A stretch of DNA of 64,000 bases from Lacinutrix sp. Bg11-31 (GTDB lineage Bacteria; Bacteroidota; Bacteroidia; Flavobacteriales; Flavobacteriaceae), in NCBI RefSeq assembly GCF_002831665.1, contig NZ_CP025118.1, forward strand, positions 372,001-436,000, in the 5' to 3' direction. A program made the translations under genes and the position numbers. This document shows positions 34,547 through 43,620 of the stretch, piece after piece. The notes beneath the pieces are model-generated. The model did not search any database and had not been told where the DNA came from. It worked only from the letters and a program-made list of their open reading frames with translations. Position 1 is the first letter of the stretch, and each line of letters opens with the position of its first letter.

Positions 34547-36462
34547 TGTCATTCCTGCGCAGGCAGGAACCCACAAGTATTCTAAAAACAAAGTAGATTC
34601 CTGCCTTCGCAGGAATTACAGTATTGCGGAATCGGGCTAATCTAATAATCGAGTAATCCAAAAATCCAACACCTACATTTCGCGATGCTAAAATCTATTC
34701 AACCACATTGTCATTCCTGCGCAGGCAGGAATCCATAAGTATTGAGCCCACAAAGTAGATTCCTGCCTTCGCAGGAATGACAGTATTGCGGAATCGAGCT
34801 AATCAAAGAATCCAACAATCCAAGAATCCAACCAATCGAGTTATCGAACTAATCTAATAATCGAGTAATCCAAAAATCCAACACCTACATTTCGCGACGC
34901 TAAAGTCTATTCAACCACATTGTCATTCCTGCGCAGGCAGGAACCCATAAGTATTTAACCCACAAAGTAGATTCCTGCCTTCGCAGGAATGACAGTATTG
35001 CGGAATCGAGCTAATCAAATAATCCAACAATCCAACAATCCAACCAGTCGAGTTGTCGAACTAATCTAATAATCGAGTAATCCAAAATTCCAATACCTAC
35101 ATTTCACGACGCTAAAGTCTATTCAACCACATTGTCATTCCTGCGCAGGCAGGAACCCACAAGTATTGAATACACAAAGTAGATTCCTGCCTTCGCAGGA
35201 ATGACAGTGTTGCGGAATCGAACTAATCTAATAATCGAGTAATCCAAAATTCCAATACCTACATTTCGCGACGCTAAAGTCTATTCAACCACATTGTCAT
35301 TCCTGCGCAGGCAGGAACCCATAAGTATTTAACCCACAAAGTGGATTCCTGCCTTCGCAGGAATGACAGTATTGCGGAATCGAGCTAATCAAAGAATCCA
35401 ACAATCCAAGAATCCAACCAGTCGAGTTATCGAACTAATCTAATAATCGAGTAATCCAAAAATCCAACACTTACATTTCGCGACGCTAAAATCTATTCAA
35501 CCACATTGTCATTCCTGCGCAGGCAGGAACCCACAAGTATTGAATACACAAAGTAGATTCCTGCCTTCGCAGGAATGACAGTGTTGCGGAATTGAGCTAA
35601 TCCAAGAATCCAACAATCCAACAATCCAAGAATCCAACCAGTCGAGTTATCGAACTAATCTAATAATCGAGTAATCCAAAAATCCAACACCTACATTTCG
35701 CGATGCTAAAATCTATTCAACCACATTGTCATTCCTGCGCAGGCAGGAATCCATAAGTATTGAGCCCACAAAGTAGATTCCTGCCTTCGCAGGAATGACA
35801 GTATTGCGGAATCGAGCTAATCTAATAATCGAACAATCCAAGAATCCAAGAATCCAACCAGTCGAGTTATCGAACTAATCTAATAATCGAGTAATCCAAA
35901 ATTCCAATACCTACATTTCACGACGCTAAAGTCTATTCAACCACATTGTCATTCCTGCGCAGGCAGGAATCCATAAGTATTGAGCCCACAAAGTAGATTC
36001 CTGCCTTCGCAGGAATGACAACATTGCGGAATCGAACAATCCAATAATCCAAGAATCCAATAATCAAGCTAATCCAATAATCAAGCTAATCCGAAAATAT
36101 AACAAGTCGAGTAATCCAACAATCAATCTAATCCAACCAATCCAACCAATCCAACCAGATTGTCATTCCTGCGCAGGCAGGAACCCACAAGTATTGAATA
36201 CACAAAGTAGATTCCTGCCTTCGCAGGAATGACAGTATTGCGGAATCGAGCTAATCTAATAATCGAACAATCCAAGAATCCAAGAATCCAAGAATCCAAC
36301 CAATCGAGTTATCGAACTAATCTAATAATCGAGTAATCCAAAATTCCAATACCTACATTTCGCGACGCTAAAGTCTATTCAACCACATTGTCATTCCTGC
36401 GCAGGCAGGAACCCACAAGTATTGAATACACAAAGTAGATTCCTGCCTTCGCAGGAATGACA
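34547..36462. repeat. Downstream BIME-like repeat array, ten 74-bp inverted repeats
   Basis: Ten copies of the same 74-bp element lie at 34547-34620, 34709-34782, 34921-34994, 35133-35206, 35295-35368, 35507-35580, 35727-35800, 35947-36020, 36161-36234 and 36389-36462. Spacings are mostly 212-228 bp, with 162 bp before the second and fifth copies. Left arms read TCATTCCTGCGCAGGCAGGA; right arms ATTCCTGCCTTCGCAGGAAT. The linkers are built of octamer-like units (AATCCAAC, AATCCAAG, AATCGAGT). No gene is present in 34443-36591; open frames there are repeat-driven. Confidence 0.95.
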
Positions 36463-36624
36463 GTATTGCGGAATCCAACAATTCAACAATCCAAGAATCC
36501 AACCAATCAAGCAAATCCAACAAACACTCCAGCCTAAAAAATAGACAGTTCGGTAAGTATAAGTTTTAAAAACGATAGTGCAAACGCATCTTTGTACCAT
36601 CAATTAAAACCAACGAACCAAATT

Positions 36625-38778
36625 ATGAAGTCTCTTATCGCAATTTTAATTACACTAATAAGCTTTCAATTCTCAGCGCAAACAATTGTAAGCGGAACAG
36701 TTAAAGACGCTAAAAACAATCCCATTGAAGGCGCCAACGTATATCTCGATGGTACTTACGATGGAGCAACTACAAATGCAGGAGGTCAATTCAGTTTTAA
36801 AACCACCGAAACAAGCACACAAACGCTAACCGTTTCTTATATTTCTTTCGAGACTTATATACTCTCAAGCGATGTTTCTACTTTAAACAGCTTAAAAATA
36901 ACCTTAAGAGAAGATATAAACGCGTTAGATACCGTTGTATTATCTGCAGGAACATTTTCGGCAGGCGATAATAGTAAAATCTCTGCTTTAACCTCTATGG
37001 ATGTGGTAACCACAGCAAGTGCACTTGGCGATTTTGTTGGCGCATTACAAACATTACCAGGTACAACAACGGTTGCCGAAGATGGTAGACTGTTTGTTCG
37101 TGGAGGAGAAGCAGAGGAAACTCAAATATTTATAGATGGTATTCGCGTGTTTACACCTTATACACCTTCTGCAAACAATACACCAACTCGCGGACGTTAT
37201 TCACCATTTTTATTTGATGGTATCACCTTTTCAACTGGTGGTTATAGTGCAGAATATGGTCAAGCTTTATCAAGCGTATTGTTATTAAATACTATAGAAG
37301 AACCAACTCAGGAGAAAACGCATATTGGTATTATGTCGCTTGGTGCAACACTTAGTAATACTAAAAAGTGGGAGCGAAGCTCGCTAAGTGTTAATGCATC
37401 GTATATTAATTTAGCACCTTATCAAGCTGTTTTTAAAGATAGAAACGAATGGAAAAAACCGGTTCAAAGTGTTTCTGGAGAAGCTGTTTACAGGTATAAA
37501 ACTAATAACGGAATGTTGAAACTCTATTCGGCTTTCGATAAAAGTAATTTCGAACTTATTCAAGAAGATATAAACAGTCCAGAAGGTTTACATTTTAAAC
37601 TTGATAACTCTAACCTTTACCTTAACGGTTCTTACGCTGCAAAACTAGAAAACAAATGGAAATTAGAAACAGGTTTTAGTTACACTCATGCTATAAACAA
37701 TATAGCAATAGACGCTAATAACATCGATGCTACCGAAAACTCAATCCATGCAAAACTAAAACTACGTAAAAGCTTTAGCAACCGCTTTAAATTAAACTTT
37801 GGAGCAGAATATTTTGCAACTAATTTTAACGAAGCGTTCCAGAATGAAACTATACAACCTCTAGATTACGGATTTAAAAACAACATCTCTGCTGCTTTTA
37901 CAGAAGCCGATGTTATTTTCTCTAAAAAACTAGCCTTAAAAGCAGGCTTGCGTGCAGAATATAGCGAACTGTTTAAAGAAGCGACTATTGCACCAAGATT
38001 ATCTTTAGCCTATAAAACAGGAGCTAGAAGCCAAGTGTCTTTAGCGTATGGCGATTTTTACCAAAACCCAAACGCTAGCATTTTAAAGTTCGAGCAAAAC
38101 CTAAAAGCACAGCAAACACAACATTATATTTTAAATTACCAATACAATAACGATGGCAGAATTTTTAGAGCCGAAACCTATTACAAAAATTATAACAACC
38201 TAGTTAAGTACGATACCGAGTTTGCTAGTTTTGATGCTAATTATAACAACTCTGGTAACGGATTTGCCAAAGGTTTAGATCTCTTTTATCGCGATAATAA
38301 AAGCATAAAAAATATAGACTATTGGGTAAGCTACTCTTATTTAGATACAGAGCGCGATTATAGAAACTACACCACAGCAGCACAACCTAATTTTGCAAAC
38401 AAGCACAATGTGTCTGTAGTTGGAAAATATTGGATTAACGATTGGAAAAGCCAAGTAGGTTTAAGCTATGCTTTTGCTTCTGGTAGAACGTACACTAACC
38501 CAAACCAAGATGGTTTTTTAAATGCAAAAACCAAAAGTTACAATAGTTTAAGTCTTAATTGGGCTTATTTATTAAGCCCACAGAAAATTCTATATTTCTC
38601 TGTAAACAATGCCTTAGGCTTTAATAATGTAAACGGTTACCAATATGCAAACACGCCAGACATAAATAATAATTTTGCTAGACGTGCTTTAAAACCTGCT
38701 GCAGATCAATTCTTTTTTGTTGGTTTCTTTTGGACTATTAGCGAGAATGGAACTGATAACCAGTTGGATAATTTGTAA
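36625..38778 (+). CDS. TonB-dependent receptor (carboxypeptidase-regulatory-like N-terminal domain)
   Basis: Read from the ATG at 36625 (MKSLIAILITLISFQFSAQ, a signal peptide), about 717 residues; the in-frame TTG at 36592 is unlikely. The mature N-terminus is a CarboxypepD_reg-like beta domain (VSGTVKDAKNNPIEGANVYLDG). A plug domain follows (ALQTLPGTTTVAEDGRLFVRGGEAEETQIFIDGI) and then a 22-stranded-type barrel. It ends with FFVGFFWTISENGTDNQLDNL, not with a typical aromatic last strand. No SusD partner is adjacent. Substrate unknown. It begins about 160 nt after the last repeat of the array. Confidence 0.92.
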   Translation: MKSLIAILITLISFQFSAQTIVSGTVKDAKNNPIEGANVYLDGTYDGATTNAGGQFSFKTTETSTQTLTVSYISFETYILSSDVSTLNSLKITLREDINALDTVVLSAGTFSAGDNSKISALTSMDVVTTASALGDFVGALQTLPGTTTVAEDGRLFVRGGEAEETQIFIDGIRVFTPYTPSANNTPTRGRYSPFLFDGITFSTGGYSAEYGQALSSVLLLNTIEEPTQEKTHIGIMSLGATLSNTKKWERSSLSVNASYINLAPYQAVFKDRNEWKKPVQSVSGEAVYRYKTNNGMLKLYSAFDKSNFELIQEDINSPEGLHFKLDNSNLYLNGSYAAKLENKWKLETGFSYTHAINNIAIDANNIDATENSIHAKLKLRKSFSNRFKLNFGAEYFATNFNEAFQNETIQPLDYGFKNNISAAFTEADVIFSKKLALKAGLRAEYSELFKEATIAPRLSLAYKTGARSQVSLAYGDFYQNPNASILKFEQNLKAQQTQHYILNYQYNNDGRIFRAETYYKNYNNLVKYDTEFASFDANYNNSGNGFAKGLDLFYRDNKSIKNIDYWVSYSYLDTERDYRNYTTAAQPNFANKHNVSVVGKYWINDWKSQVGLSYAFASGRTYTNPNQDGFLNAKTKSYNSLSLNWAYLLSPQKILYFSVNNALGFNNVNGYQYANTPDINNNFARRALKPAADQFFFVGFFWTISENGTDNQLDNL

Positions 38779-38865
38779 GTAGAGTGTTGATTTATAAATT
38801 CAGGACAAGCTTAAGAAGGCTAATTAAAAGTAATTATAATTAAACATTTTCTAATTTTGAATATG

Positions 38866-39294
38866 TTAAAAATTTTGATAATATATAATTGCTATTAATG
38901 TTATACCGATTAAAAAACATGTTCCAATAGTTAATTTTAAACCATTTTCTATTTTAATATATTTACCAGCACCTTCTCTGTCTATTTCATCTCGACTTTG
39001 AAAGTATTCAGCTTTGTATAAACTCTTCTTCCGTGCTATTTCATTTGAAATGATCGATAGTATCAAAGGAATAATAAAAAAAACAGAGGTCACTAGTAAT
39101 AAAAATATATTATTATTCTCATTTAAGTTTTTATATAAATCTAAACAAGCATATAGACCAGAACCAGAAATGATGAAAAACAATATATAAGTTCGTCTTT
39201 CATAGAAAGCTGCATCTTGATAAAAATGAATAATCAAATCATTCTTTAGGTTGTTTAAGTGGTCTTCTGTTGATGATTTTTGTTTCTGCGCCAT
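38866..39294 (-). CDS. Small membrane protein (three TM) near the STAS-GHKL cassette
   Basis: A 142-residue protein: polar N-terminus, amphipathic helix (DLIIHFYQDAAFYERR), two TM helices near residues 33-50 and 64-84, a charged loop, and a third TM helix near the C-terminus (LTIGTCFLIGITLIAIIYY). The organisation recalls SLATT-like or SMODS-associated membrane effectors, but I see no motif that would prove it. It is 205 nt downstream of the STAS-like gene on the same strand; membership of the cassette is possible but not certain. Confidence 0.65.
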   Translation of the reverse strand: MAQKQKSSTEDHLNNLKNDLIIHFYQDAAFYERRTYILFFIISGSGLYACLDLYKNLNENNNIFLLLVTSVFFIIPLILSIISNEIARKKSLYKAEYFQSRDEIDREGAGKYIKIENGLKLTIGTCFLIGITLIAIIYYQNF

Positions 39295-39499
39295 TTTTAT
39301 AATTGTAACTTTCTTTAATTTTTTGGTTTATTTTATCAAGTTGCCTGTTGTCCTTTTTTAAATTTACTTTTTTTTCAAATATTTATTCACATTATCTTTT
39401 CCGTATAGGAAACTAATATTCAATAATGAGGCTGTCATAAAAATCCGGATTCTCGTCATAAAACATTGTGGGAACATCCAAACTAAAAGTTAGGTACAG

Positions 39500-39784
39500 T
39501 TATTTTTCTTCAATTGCACTTTGTATTCCCATTTTAATAATGATTTTTAAGTCATCATTTACATTGGACATTTTTATCTTTTCAAAAAAGAATTCAGCTC
39601 CTTTTTCTATATATAATTTCCCGAATATTTGTTTTGCACAAAATGTTGCCATACTAATGACGTTCTGAAAGTCGATTTCAATCGCTTTGTTAGACTCTAG
39701 TGATTTCTCTATAAGTTTAGAAATAGTATCACCTAGTTTTTTATCACTAATTATTGGTCCAAATTTTTCTAATTTAATTATCAT
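39500..39784 (-). CDS. STAS-like (DUF4325) domain protein
   Basis: A 94-residue protein consisting of one STAS-like domain: AIEIDFQNVISMATFCAKQIFGKLYIEKG resembles the strand-loop-helix that carries the phosphorylated serine in anti-anti-sigma factors, although the usual serine position is replaced (Met-Ala-Thr). DUF4325 proteins typically follow a GHKL ATPase gene, as here: its ATG overlaps the ATPase stop by 4 bp. It probably binds or is phosphorylated by that ATPase in a partner-switch arrangement; the downstream target is unknown. Confidence 0.82.
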   Translation of the reverse strand: MIIKLEKFGPIISDKKLGDTISKLIEKSLESNKAIEIDFQNVISMATFCAKQIFGKLYIEKGAEFFFEKIKMSNVNDDLKIIIKMGIQSAIEEK

Positions 39785-40740
39785 AAGAAATCTATTTTAA
39801 TATTATCCATTGCTTTTGTTTTAAATCTATCAATATCGCAGAGAGATTTAGCATTATTTAGAGGTAAGGCAATGTAAACAATTGTTCCTTGCCAAAATCC
39901 TGTATTTTTAATTTTCACTTTTCCATATTCATTTGAGTAATGAACTCCTTCAGAAAATAAATGAAATCTACCTTTCACTTCTTTAACTATCTGATCAATT
40001 ATCCATAACCCAAAGCCCATATGATATGTGTTTTCCTTTGATGTTACATTTTTATTTACACATTTTGAAATTAACTCAGTATTTGAAAAACCGTTATATT
40101 TTGGGTTTTTCTTTAGAGTTGATATTATTCCGTTACCTGTATCAGAACAAGCAATCTCCATATAATTTTTATTACCATCAGCAATCATAATAGATTTGGT
40201 GTCATCTACTGCATGTTCCCAAAAATTAAGCAGTATTTCACTAAAGCATGTAAATACCATTGATATAACCTTATCACGACCTTGATAATACTGTTTTATT
40301 TTAGGTAGAAATTTATTTTTCAAATACTTATCAGTAAAATCTGAATTTCTTAATAAAGGTTGTGGAGCTAAGATGAATTTATCTGTTAGTTGTATTTTTA
40401 AATTTTTAAAACTTTGAGAAGAATCTACTTCTTTAATATAGGAGTTTAATATAGGAATAAATTCAAATTCAGCCCACTTGTCCTCCATCAATTCTTCATA
40501 ATGAATTTCAGGGTTTTGGAAACATTTTTTTTCAACTGAATATTCTATTATTTTGTACACAATTAGCATACCAAGAACATTTATCTTTCTAATTTTAGAC
40601 AAATCTAATACATATCCCGTAAGTCTTTGTTCATTATAATTAAACACATCTTTAAATTCAGTTAACACCAAATTAATTGAATTTACACCTAAATTCTTAG
40701 GCATTCTAATTATTTTTCCTCGGTTATGATTTTGAATCAT
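39781..40740 (-). CDS. GHKL ATPase with N-terminal STAS-like region
   Basis: A 319-residue protein. Residues about 40-75 (TGYVLDLSKIRKINVLGMLI) look like a STAS strand-helix. The C-terminal half is a histidine-kinase-like ATPase: N-box ILLNFWEHA (Glu168, Asn172), G1 box DTGNG (200-204) and G2 box GFGLW (242-246). There is no dimerisation/histidine phosphoacceptor domain, so it resembles anti-sigma serine kinases such as SpoIIAB/RsbW rather than a sensor kinase. It overlaps the upstream TM/coiled-coil gene by 17 bp and the downstream STAS-like gene by 4 bp, so the three proteins are probably made in fixed ratio. Confidence 0.85.
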   Translation of the reverse strand: MIQNHNRGKIIRMPKNLGVNSINLVLTEFKDVFNYNEQRLTGYVLDLSKIRKINVLGMLIVYKIIEYSVEKKCFQNPEIHYEELMEDKWAEFEFIPILNSYIKEVDSSQSFKNLKIQLTDKFILAPQPLLRNSDFTDKYLKNKFLPKIKQYYQGRDKVISMVFTCFSEILLNFWEHAVDDTKSIMIADGNKNYMEIACSDTGNGIISTLKKNPKYNGFSNTELISKCVNKNVTSKENTYHMGFGLWIIDQIVKEVKGRFHLFSEGVHYSNEYGKVKIKNTGFWQGTIVYIALPLNNAKSLCDIDRFKTKAMDNIKIDFL

Positions 40741-41197
40741 TGAATTTGGTATTGTATTTTTCTAATATTAAAATCTCTTTTTCGTAATTTTTTTTTCTAT
40801 AATCAACAAGAATTTGGGTGTTGTAATCTGTGAATTCTTGTGATATTTTAATAATATCTTTATTTAGATACAATCTTTTTTGAGTTAAAAATTTATTTAT
40901 TTCAGTGATAGTTTTTTGGAACTTATTTTTTTCAGATGCTTTGCCATCAAAATAAGTCAAACTTTCGAGTAAAATATATAATTTTTCTTGATGTTCAATC
41001 CTTTTTGATTCCCTCAAATTATGATGATTAATTTCTTTATCTTTATTCTTTAATTTGAATTGAAAATATATATTTATACCTGTTAAGATAAAATTCAATA
41101 AGACAAATATTATTAATGCGATTATCAACTTGTTATTAGTTGATAAATCAGTTTCAAGTTGTTCTATTAATTTTTTTAATATTCCTAGATTATTCAT
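40724..41197 (-). CDS. Single-TM coiled-coil protein of the STAS-GHKL cassette
   Basis: A 157-residue bitopic protein: a short helical N-terminus, one TM helix at about residues 23-47 (KLIIALIIFVLLNFILTGINIYF), then ~110 charged residues predicted as helices/coiled coil (KDKEINHHNLRESKRIEHQEK). No known domain. It overlaps the start of the GHKL ATPase by 17 bp and is the first gene of the cassette, so it may tether or sense for the ATPase at the membrane. Confidence 0.75.
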   Translation of the reverse strand: MNNLGILKKLIEQLETDLSTNNKLIIALIIFVLLNFILTGINIYFQFKLKNKDKEINHHNLRESKRIEHQEKLYILLESLTYFDGKASEKNKFQKTITEINKFLTQKRLYLNKDIIKISQEFTDYNTQILVDYRKKNYEKEILILEKYNTKFNDSKS

Positions 41198-41223
41198 TCA
41201 AATGAGTGTTTTTTTATTTTAGC

Positions 41224-41358
41224 TAACGTTGATGTATAAGAATAATGCGGTTTTGTGTATGAGAATTTTTCGAAGGAAAATCAGACGTAATAAATGAGCA
41301 TGGACTCTTGTTAAGTACTAAACCACGCATTGTTTTTATAAGGTGTTAACCAACGTTA
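41224..41358. repeat. Hairpin-forming spacer element, copy 1
   Basis: Ends TAACGTTG (41224-41231) and CAACGTTA (41351-41358) are perfect inverted repeats. Inner arms TGTATAAGAATAATGCGG and ACCACGCATTGTTTTTATAA also pair imperfectly. The right end contains the stop codon (41346-41348) of the HNH-like gene. The layout resembles the spacer at 43481-43620. Confidence 0.75.
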
Positions 41359-42353
41359 TTATTTTTCCATTGCTGAAATTTAGTTTTAAAATCTTCGTTA
41401 AAGAAATTCAAATCAAATGTTTTTCTTTCGTTTTTATTATTTCCTGTATACGTTACAGCTGTTGCATATAAATCTTCAATTCCTTCAATTTTAGACTTGT
41501 GGAAATTATCAGATACAACCCAAGTTTCGCAATTAAATAGCATAAGGTTTGTTATTCTTCTTTGTACTTTTTTTTCGTTTTCTTTAAAAAAGGTATTGAA
41601 ATAACCTTTTAGTTTATTTTCATCTCGTTTATGATAGCCCATTAATAAAATTGAATGTTTTTCGAAAGGGAAACTATTAATATAAATTTCTGAAGTTCGT
41701 TCCATATCTTTTCCGAATTTGTAATAATAGTTTTCAATCTCAATGCTTGTGTCATATGTGTAGAATGATGATAGACAAATTTCAGCTCTTTTAATTTTCC
41801 TATTATTAAAAATGTAAGATTGAGTTTTATTATTAAAATCAGACCAAATATCGTTCTCTAATAATTTTAAATCGTCTAATCCAAGTTTTTCTTGCCTCAA
41901 TGTTTCTCTGAAATGAGCATTATTATAACTTCCATCTTTTTCTTGAATTAAACATTCAAATGTTTTACTATTAACTTCTTTTCGAAATATTTCATTATAA
42001 ATTGTTCTTAAAGTAAATAAAAGACAGGTTTCATAATCACTGAAATCAATTACTTCACTTTCAATTTTTTTAAATAAGCTATTGTCGTGCTTTTCACAAA
42101 AACAATTAAATGAAAAAATTTGATTAAGACCATTTCTTTCAAAACGAAACGGAGGTGATTTATAATGATTAATCCCAAGTTCCCAAAGATGCTTTTTAGG
42201 TGCGATTGATGATAAAATTCCGTTTTTTTGAAGAATATGGGAATTTATTGATTGTGTTTTACATTCTGGATAATAACATTCTCTAACACTAGTAATTGCT
42301 TTTTTTTTACAATTACTAAAAAGTTTAGCAAATTCAATTTTCTCTTTATTCAC
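41346..42353 (-). CDS. HNH-like zinc-binding protein, putative nuclease
   Basis: A 335-residue protein. The N-terminal quarter has a Cys/His pattern: Cys26-x4-Cys31, Ser38-His39 (INSHILQ), then Cys84-x-Cys86 and His89-Asp90 (NCFCEKHD). This spacing recalls an HNH/treble-clef fold in which His39 could be catalytic. The rest is helical and beta-mixed without recognised motifs. Family position is uncertain; a role in nucleic-acid cleavage, for example in defence, is inferred from the motif and the accessory surroundings. It is a single-gene unit with a hairpin element at its 3' end and a palindrome-bearing leader at its 5' end. Confidence 0.65.
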   Translation of the reverse strand: MNKEKIEFAKLFSNCKKKAITSVRECYYPECKTQSINSHILQKNGILSSIAPKKHLWELGINHYKSPPFRFERNGLNQIFSFNCFCEKHDNSLFKKIESEVIDFSDYETCLLFTLRTIYNEIFRKEVNSKTFECLIQEKDGSYNNAHFRETLRQEKLGLDDLKLLENDIWSDFNNKTQSYIFNNRKIKRAEICLSSFYTYDTSIEIENYYYKFGKDMERTSEIYINSFPFEKHSILLMGYHKRDENKLKGYFNTFFKENEKKVQRRITNLMLFNCETWVVSDNFHKSKIEGIEDLYATAVTYTGNNKNERKTFDLNFFNEDFKTKFQQWKNNNVG

Positions 42354-42370
42354 GGAGTTTTTTTAATTTT

Positions 42371-42545
42371 GGGTAACAATCATATATAGCTAAAATCTAC
42401 TACATCTTTAATTTGTAAAGAAAACAATTAGTATTATTCAATCTTTACGGATATCCACAATTGCCCTAATTATTTTATTGCAGCAAGCTAAGATTAATAC
42501 ATATCAAAAAAAATACGTAGAACTACGTATTTTTAAAAGCTAAAA
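42371..42545. promoter_or_regulatory. Conserved leader with ATACGTAG palindrome, copy 1
   Basis: Shares blocks with 44385-44545: TAACAATnATATATAG, TGTAAAGAAAAC, TCCnCAATT, GCAAGCTAA and the palindrome ATACGTAG-AA-CTACGTAT (core of a 26-bp perfect palindrome, 42509-42534). It lies upstream of the HNH-like gene. The rest of the 42354-42724 gap holds a short ACAGAC/GTCTGT hairpin (42660-42680), with TAACAC on the minus strand, just after the DTW gene. Confidence 0.6.
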
Positions 42546-42724
42546 AAAGGTGTTTTTAGGTGGTTTGTTAGGTGTCTAAGGACCTACTTTAGCAAGTAAA
42601 AACTGAATAGAAAAATAGAGTGAGGATTTTTGGAAGTAGGCTATAACTAGCCATTAATTACAGACAGTGTTAAAGTCTGTTTTTATAATTCTTTATATCT
42701 TCCTTATTAATTTAGTAATTACAT

Positions 42725-43450
42725 CTATTCTTGTTCAAAAATAACATTTCTTACCGTGTTTTTTTTATACATGTTCTTAGGCATAATCTCTGTGCTCGCA
42801 GTTGAACAATAGTTTTTACTATTTGGGTTTAAAATATATTCGAGTTGATACTCAATCATTTTTTCAAAAGGAATAAGGAAGCCCTTCGTTTCGCATTGTT
42901 CTAAGTCACCTTCATTAAGTAAATTTAAGACAGTATAGACAGACTCAATAGTGCTAAGACAAAGAGATTTTGGCTGCTGCTTGATAATAAATTTTGATTT
43001 TATTTTATTATCAAAACTCACTCTTTTTAGTTTTTGCAAGTTCTTACTTAGTTTAAGCATTTTACGAGCGCAAGGCCATGTACCATCAATAATGAAGATG
43101 TGTGGATTATTACCCATGAAAGAATTTATTTCGGAACTTTTTCTTAGCGATAAGTTGAAATTATCTTTTCCTGGATAAAGTAAGAAAGAACATTTTTTTT
43201 TATTAGACAGTATTTTATTTACACGATTATTATTGGTAAAATCGACACCAACTATAATTTCTGAATTTTCAAGTTGAAGATTCGTTATATGTCCTGTTCC
43301 GTTTTTTTCTTTTTTGTACTCCTTTGGGTGCATAAGAATAATAAAACGAGTTTTAGTATGGAAAGGGCTAATGTGTTTGCAAATGCATGTGCTTGAGGGT
43401 CTCATGCATTTGTAACAATTGAGTCTTGGATTGTTTACTTCTACTTGCAA
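42725..43450 (-). CDS. DTW-domain protein (tRNA-uridine aminocarboxypropyltransferase type)
   Basis: A 241-residue protein of the DTW family, which transfers the 3-amino-3-carboxypropyl group of SAM to uridines in tRNA (TapT/TuaA type). Visible signatures are the N-terminal zinc-like cluster CYKCMRPSSTCIC (Cys12, Cys15, Cys22, Cys24), the ILMHPKEYKKEKNGTGHI segment, the name-giving motif as IIDGTWPCARKMLKLS, and QPKSLCLSTIESVY. It lies between two spacer elements of the accessory region as a single-gene unit. Confidence 0.88.
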   Translation of the reverse strand: MQVEVNNPRLNCYKCMRPSSTCICKHISPFHTKTRFIILMHPKEYKKEKNGTGHITNLQLENSEIIVGVDFTNNNRVNKILSNKKKCSFLLYPGKDNFNLSLRKSSEINSFMGNNPHIFIIDGTWPCARKMLKLSKNLQKLKRVSFDNKIKSKFIIKQQPKSLCLSTIESVYTVLNLLNEGDLEQCETKGFLIPFEKMIEYQLEYILNPNSKNYCSTASTEIMPKNMYKKNTVRNVIFEQE

Positions 43451-43480
43451 GGTGAATATTTTTTTGTTTTTTAAATGTTT

Positions 43481-43620
43481 GGCAATGTTGTTGTGTATGG
43501 TTAGTTGCGTGGTTAAGCAACTAATTTAGCAAATAAATCACAGATAGAATATTCCGCAGGAATGTTCGTAAGTCGGCAGTGACCAAGCAATTAATTATAC
43601 ACGGTGTTAGCATACGTTAT
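43481..43620. repeat. Hairpin-forming spacer element, copy 2
   Basis: Left arm around TTGTGTATGGTTAGTTGC and right arm around GCAATTAATTATACACGG pair imperfectly over about 19 bp. The right end GGTGTTAGCATACGTTA resembles the end of copy 1 (GGTGTTAACCAACGTTA). It contains the stop codon (43617-43619) of the outer-membrane barrel gene. An inverted copy of its terminal 16 bp (14/16 identical) lies at 44376-44391 upstream of the same gene. Confidence 0.75.

Noticed and set aside
34547..36462. Regularly spaced repeats resembling a CRISPR array
   Set aside because: Repeats are 74-bp inverted repeats at intervals of 162-228 bp, linkers are themselves repetitive, and no cas genes are present.
36391..36603. 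70-residue minus-strand open frame
   Set aside because: Lies in the last repeat unit and linker; no start signal and composition follows the repeats.
42660..42684. Hairpin ACAGAC/GTCTGT as terminator of the DTW gene
   Set aside because: The T-run follows on the plus strand, opposite to the gene, and the stem is only 6 bp.
41224..43620. Canonical integron attC sites
   Set aside because: The hairpins lack clear RYYYAAC/GTTRRRY boxes and no integrase is visible; kept only as cassette-like spacers.
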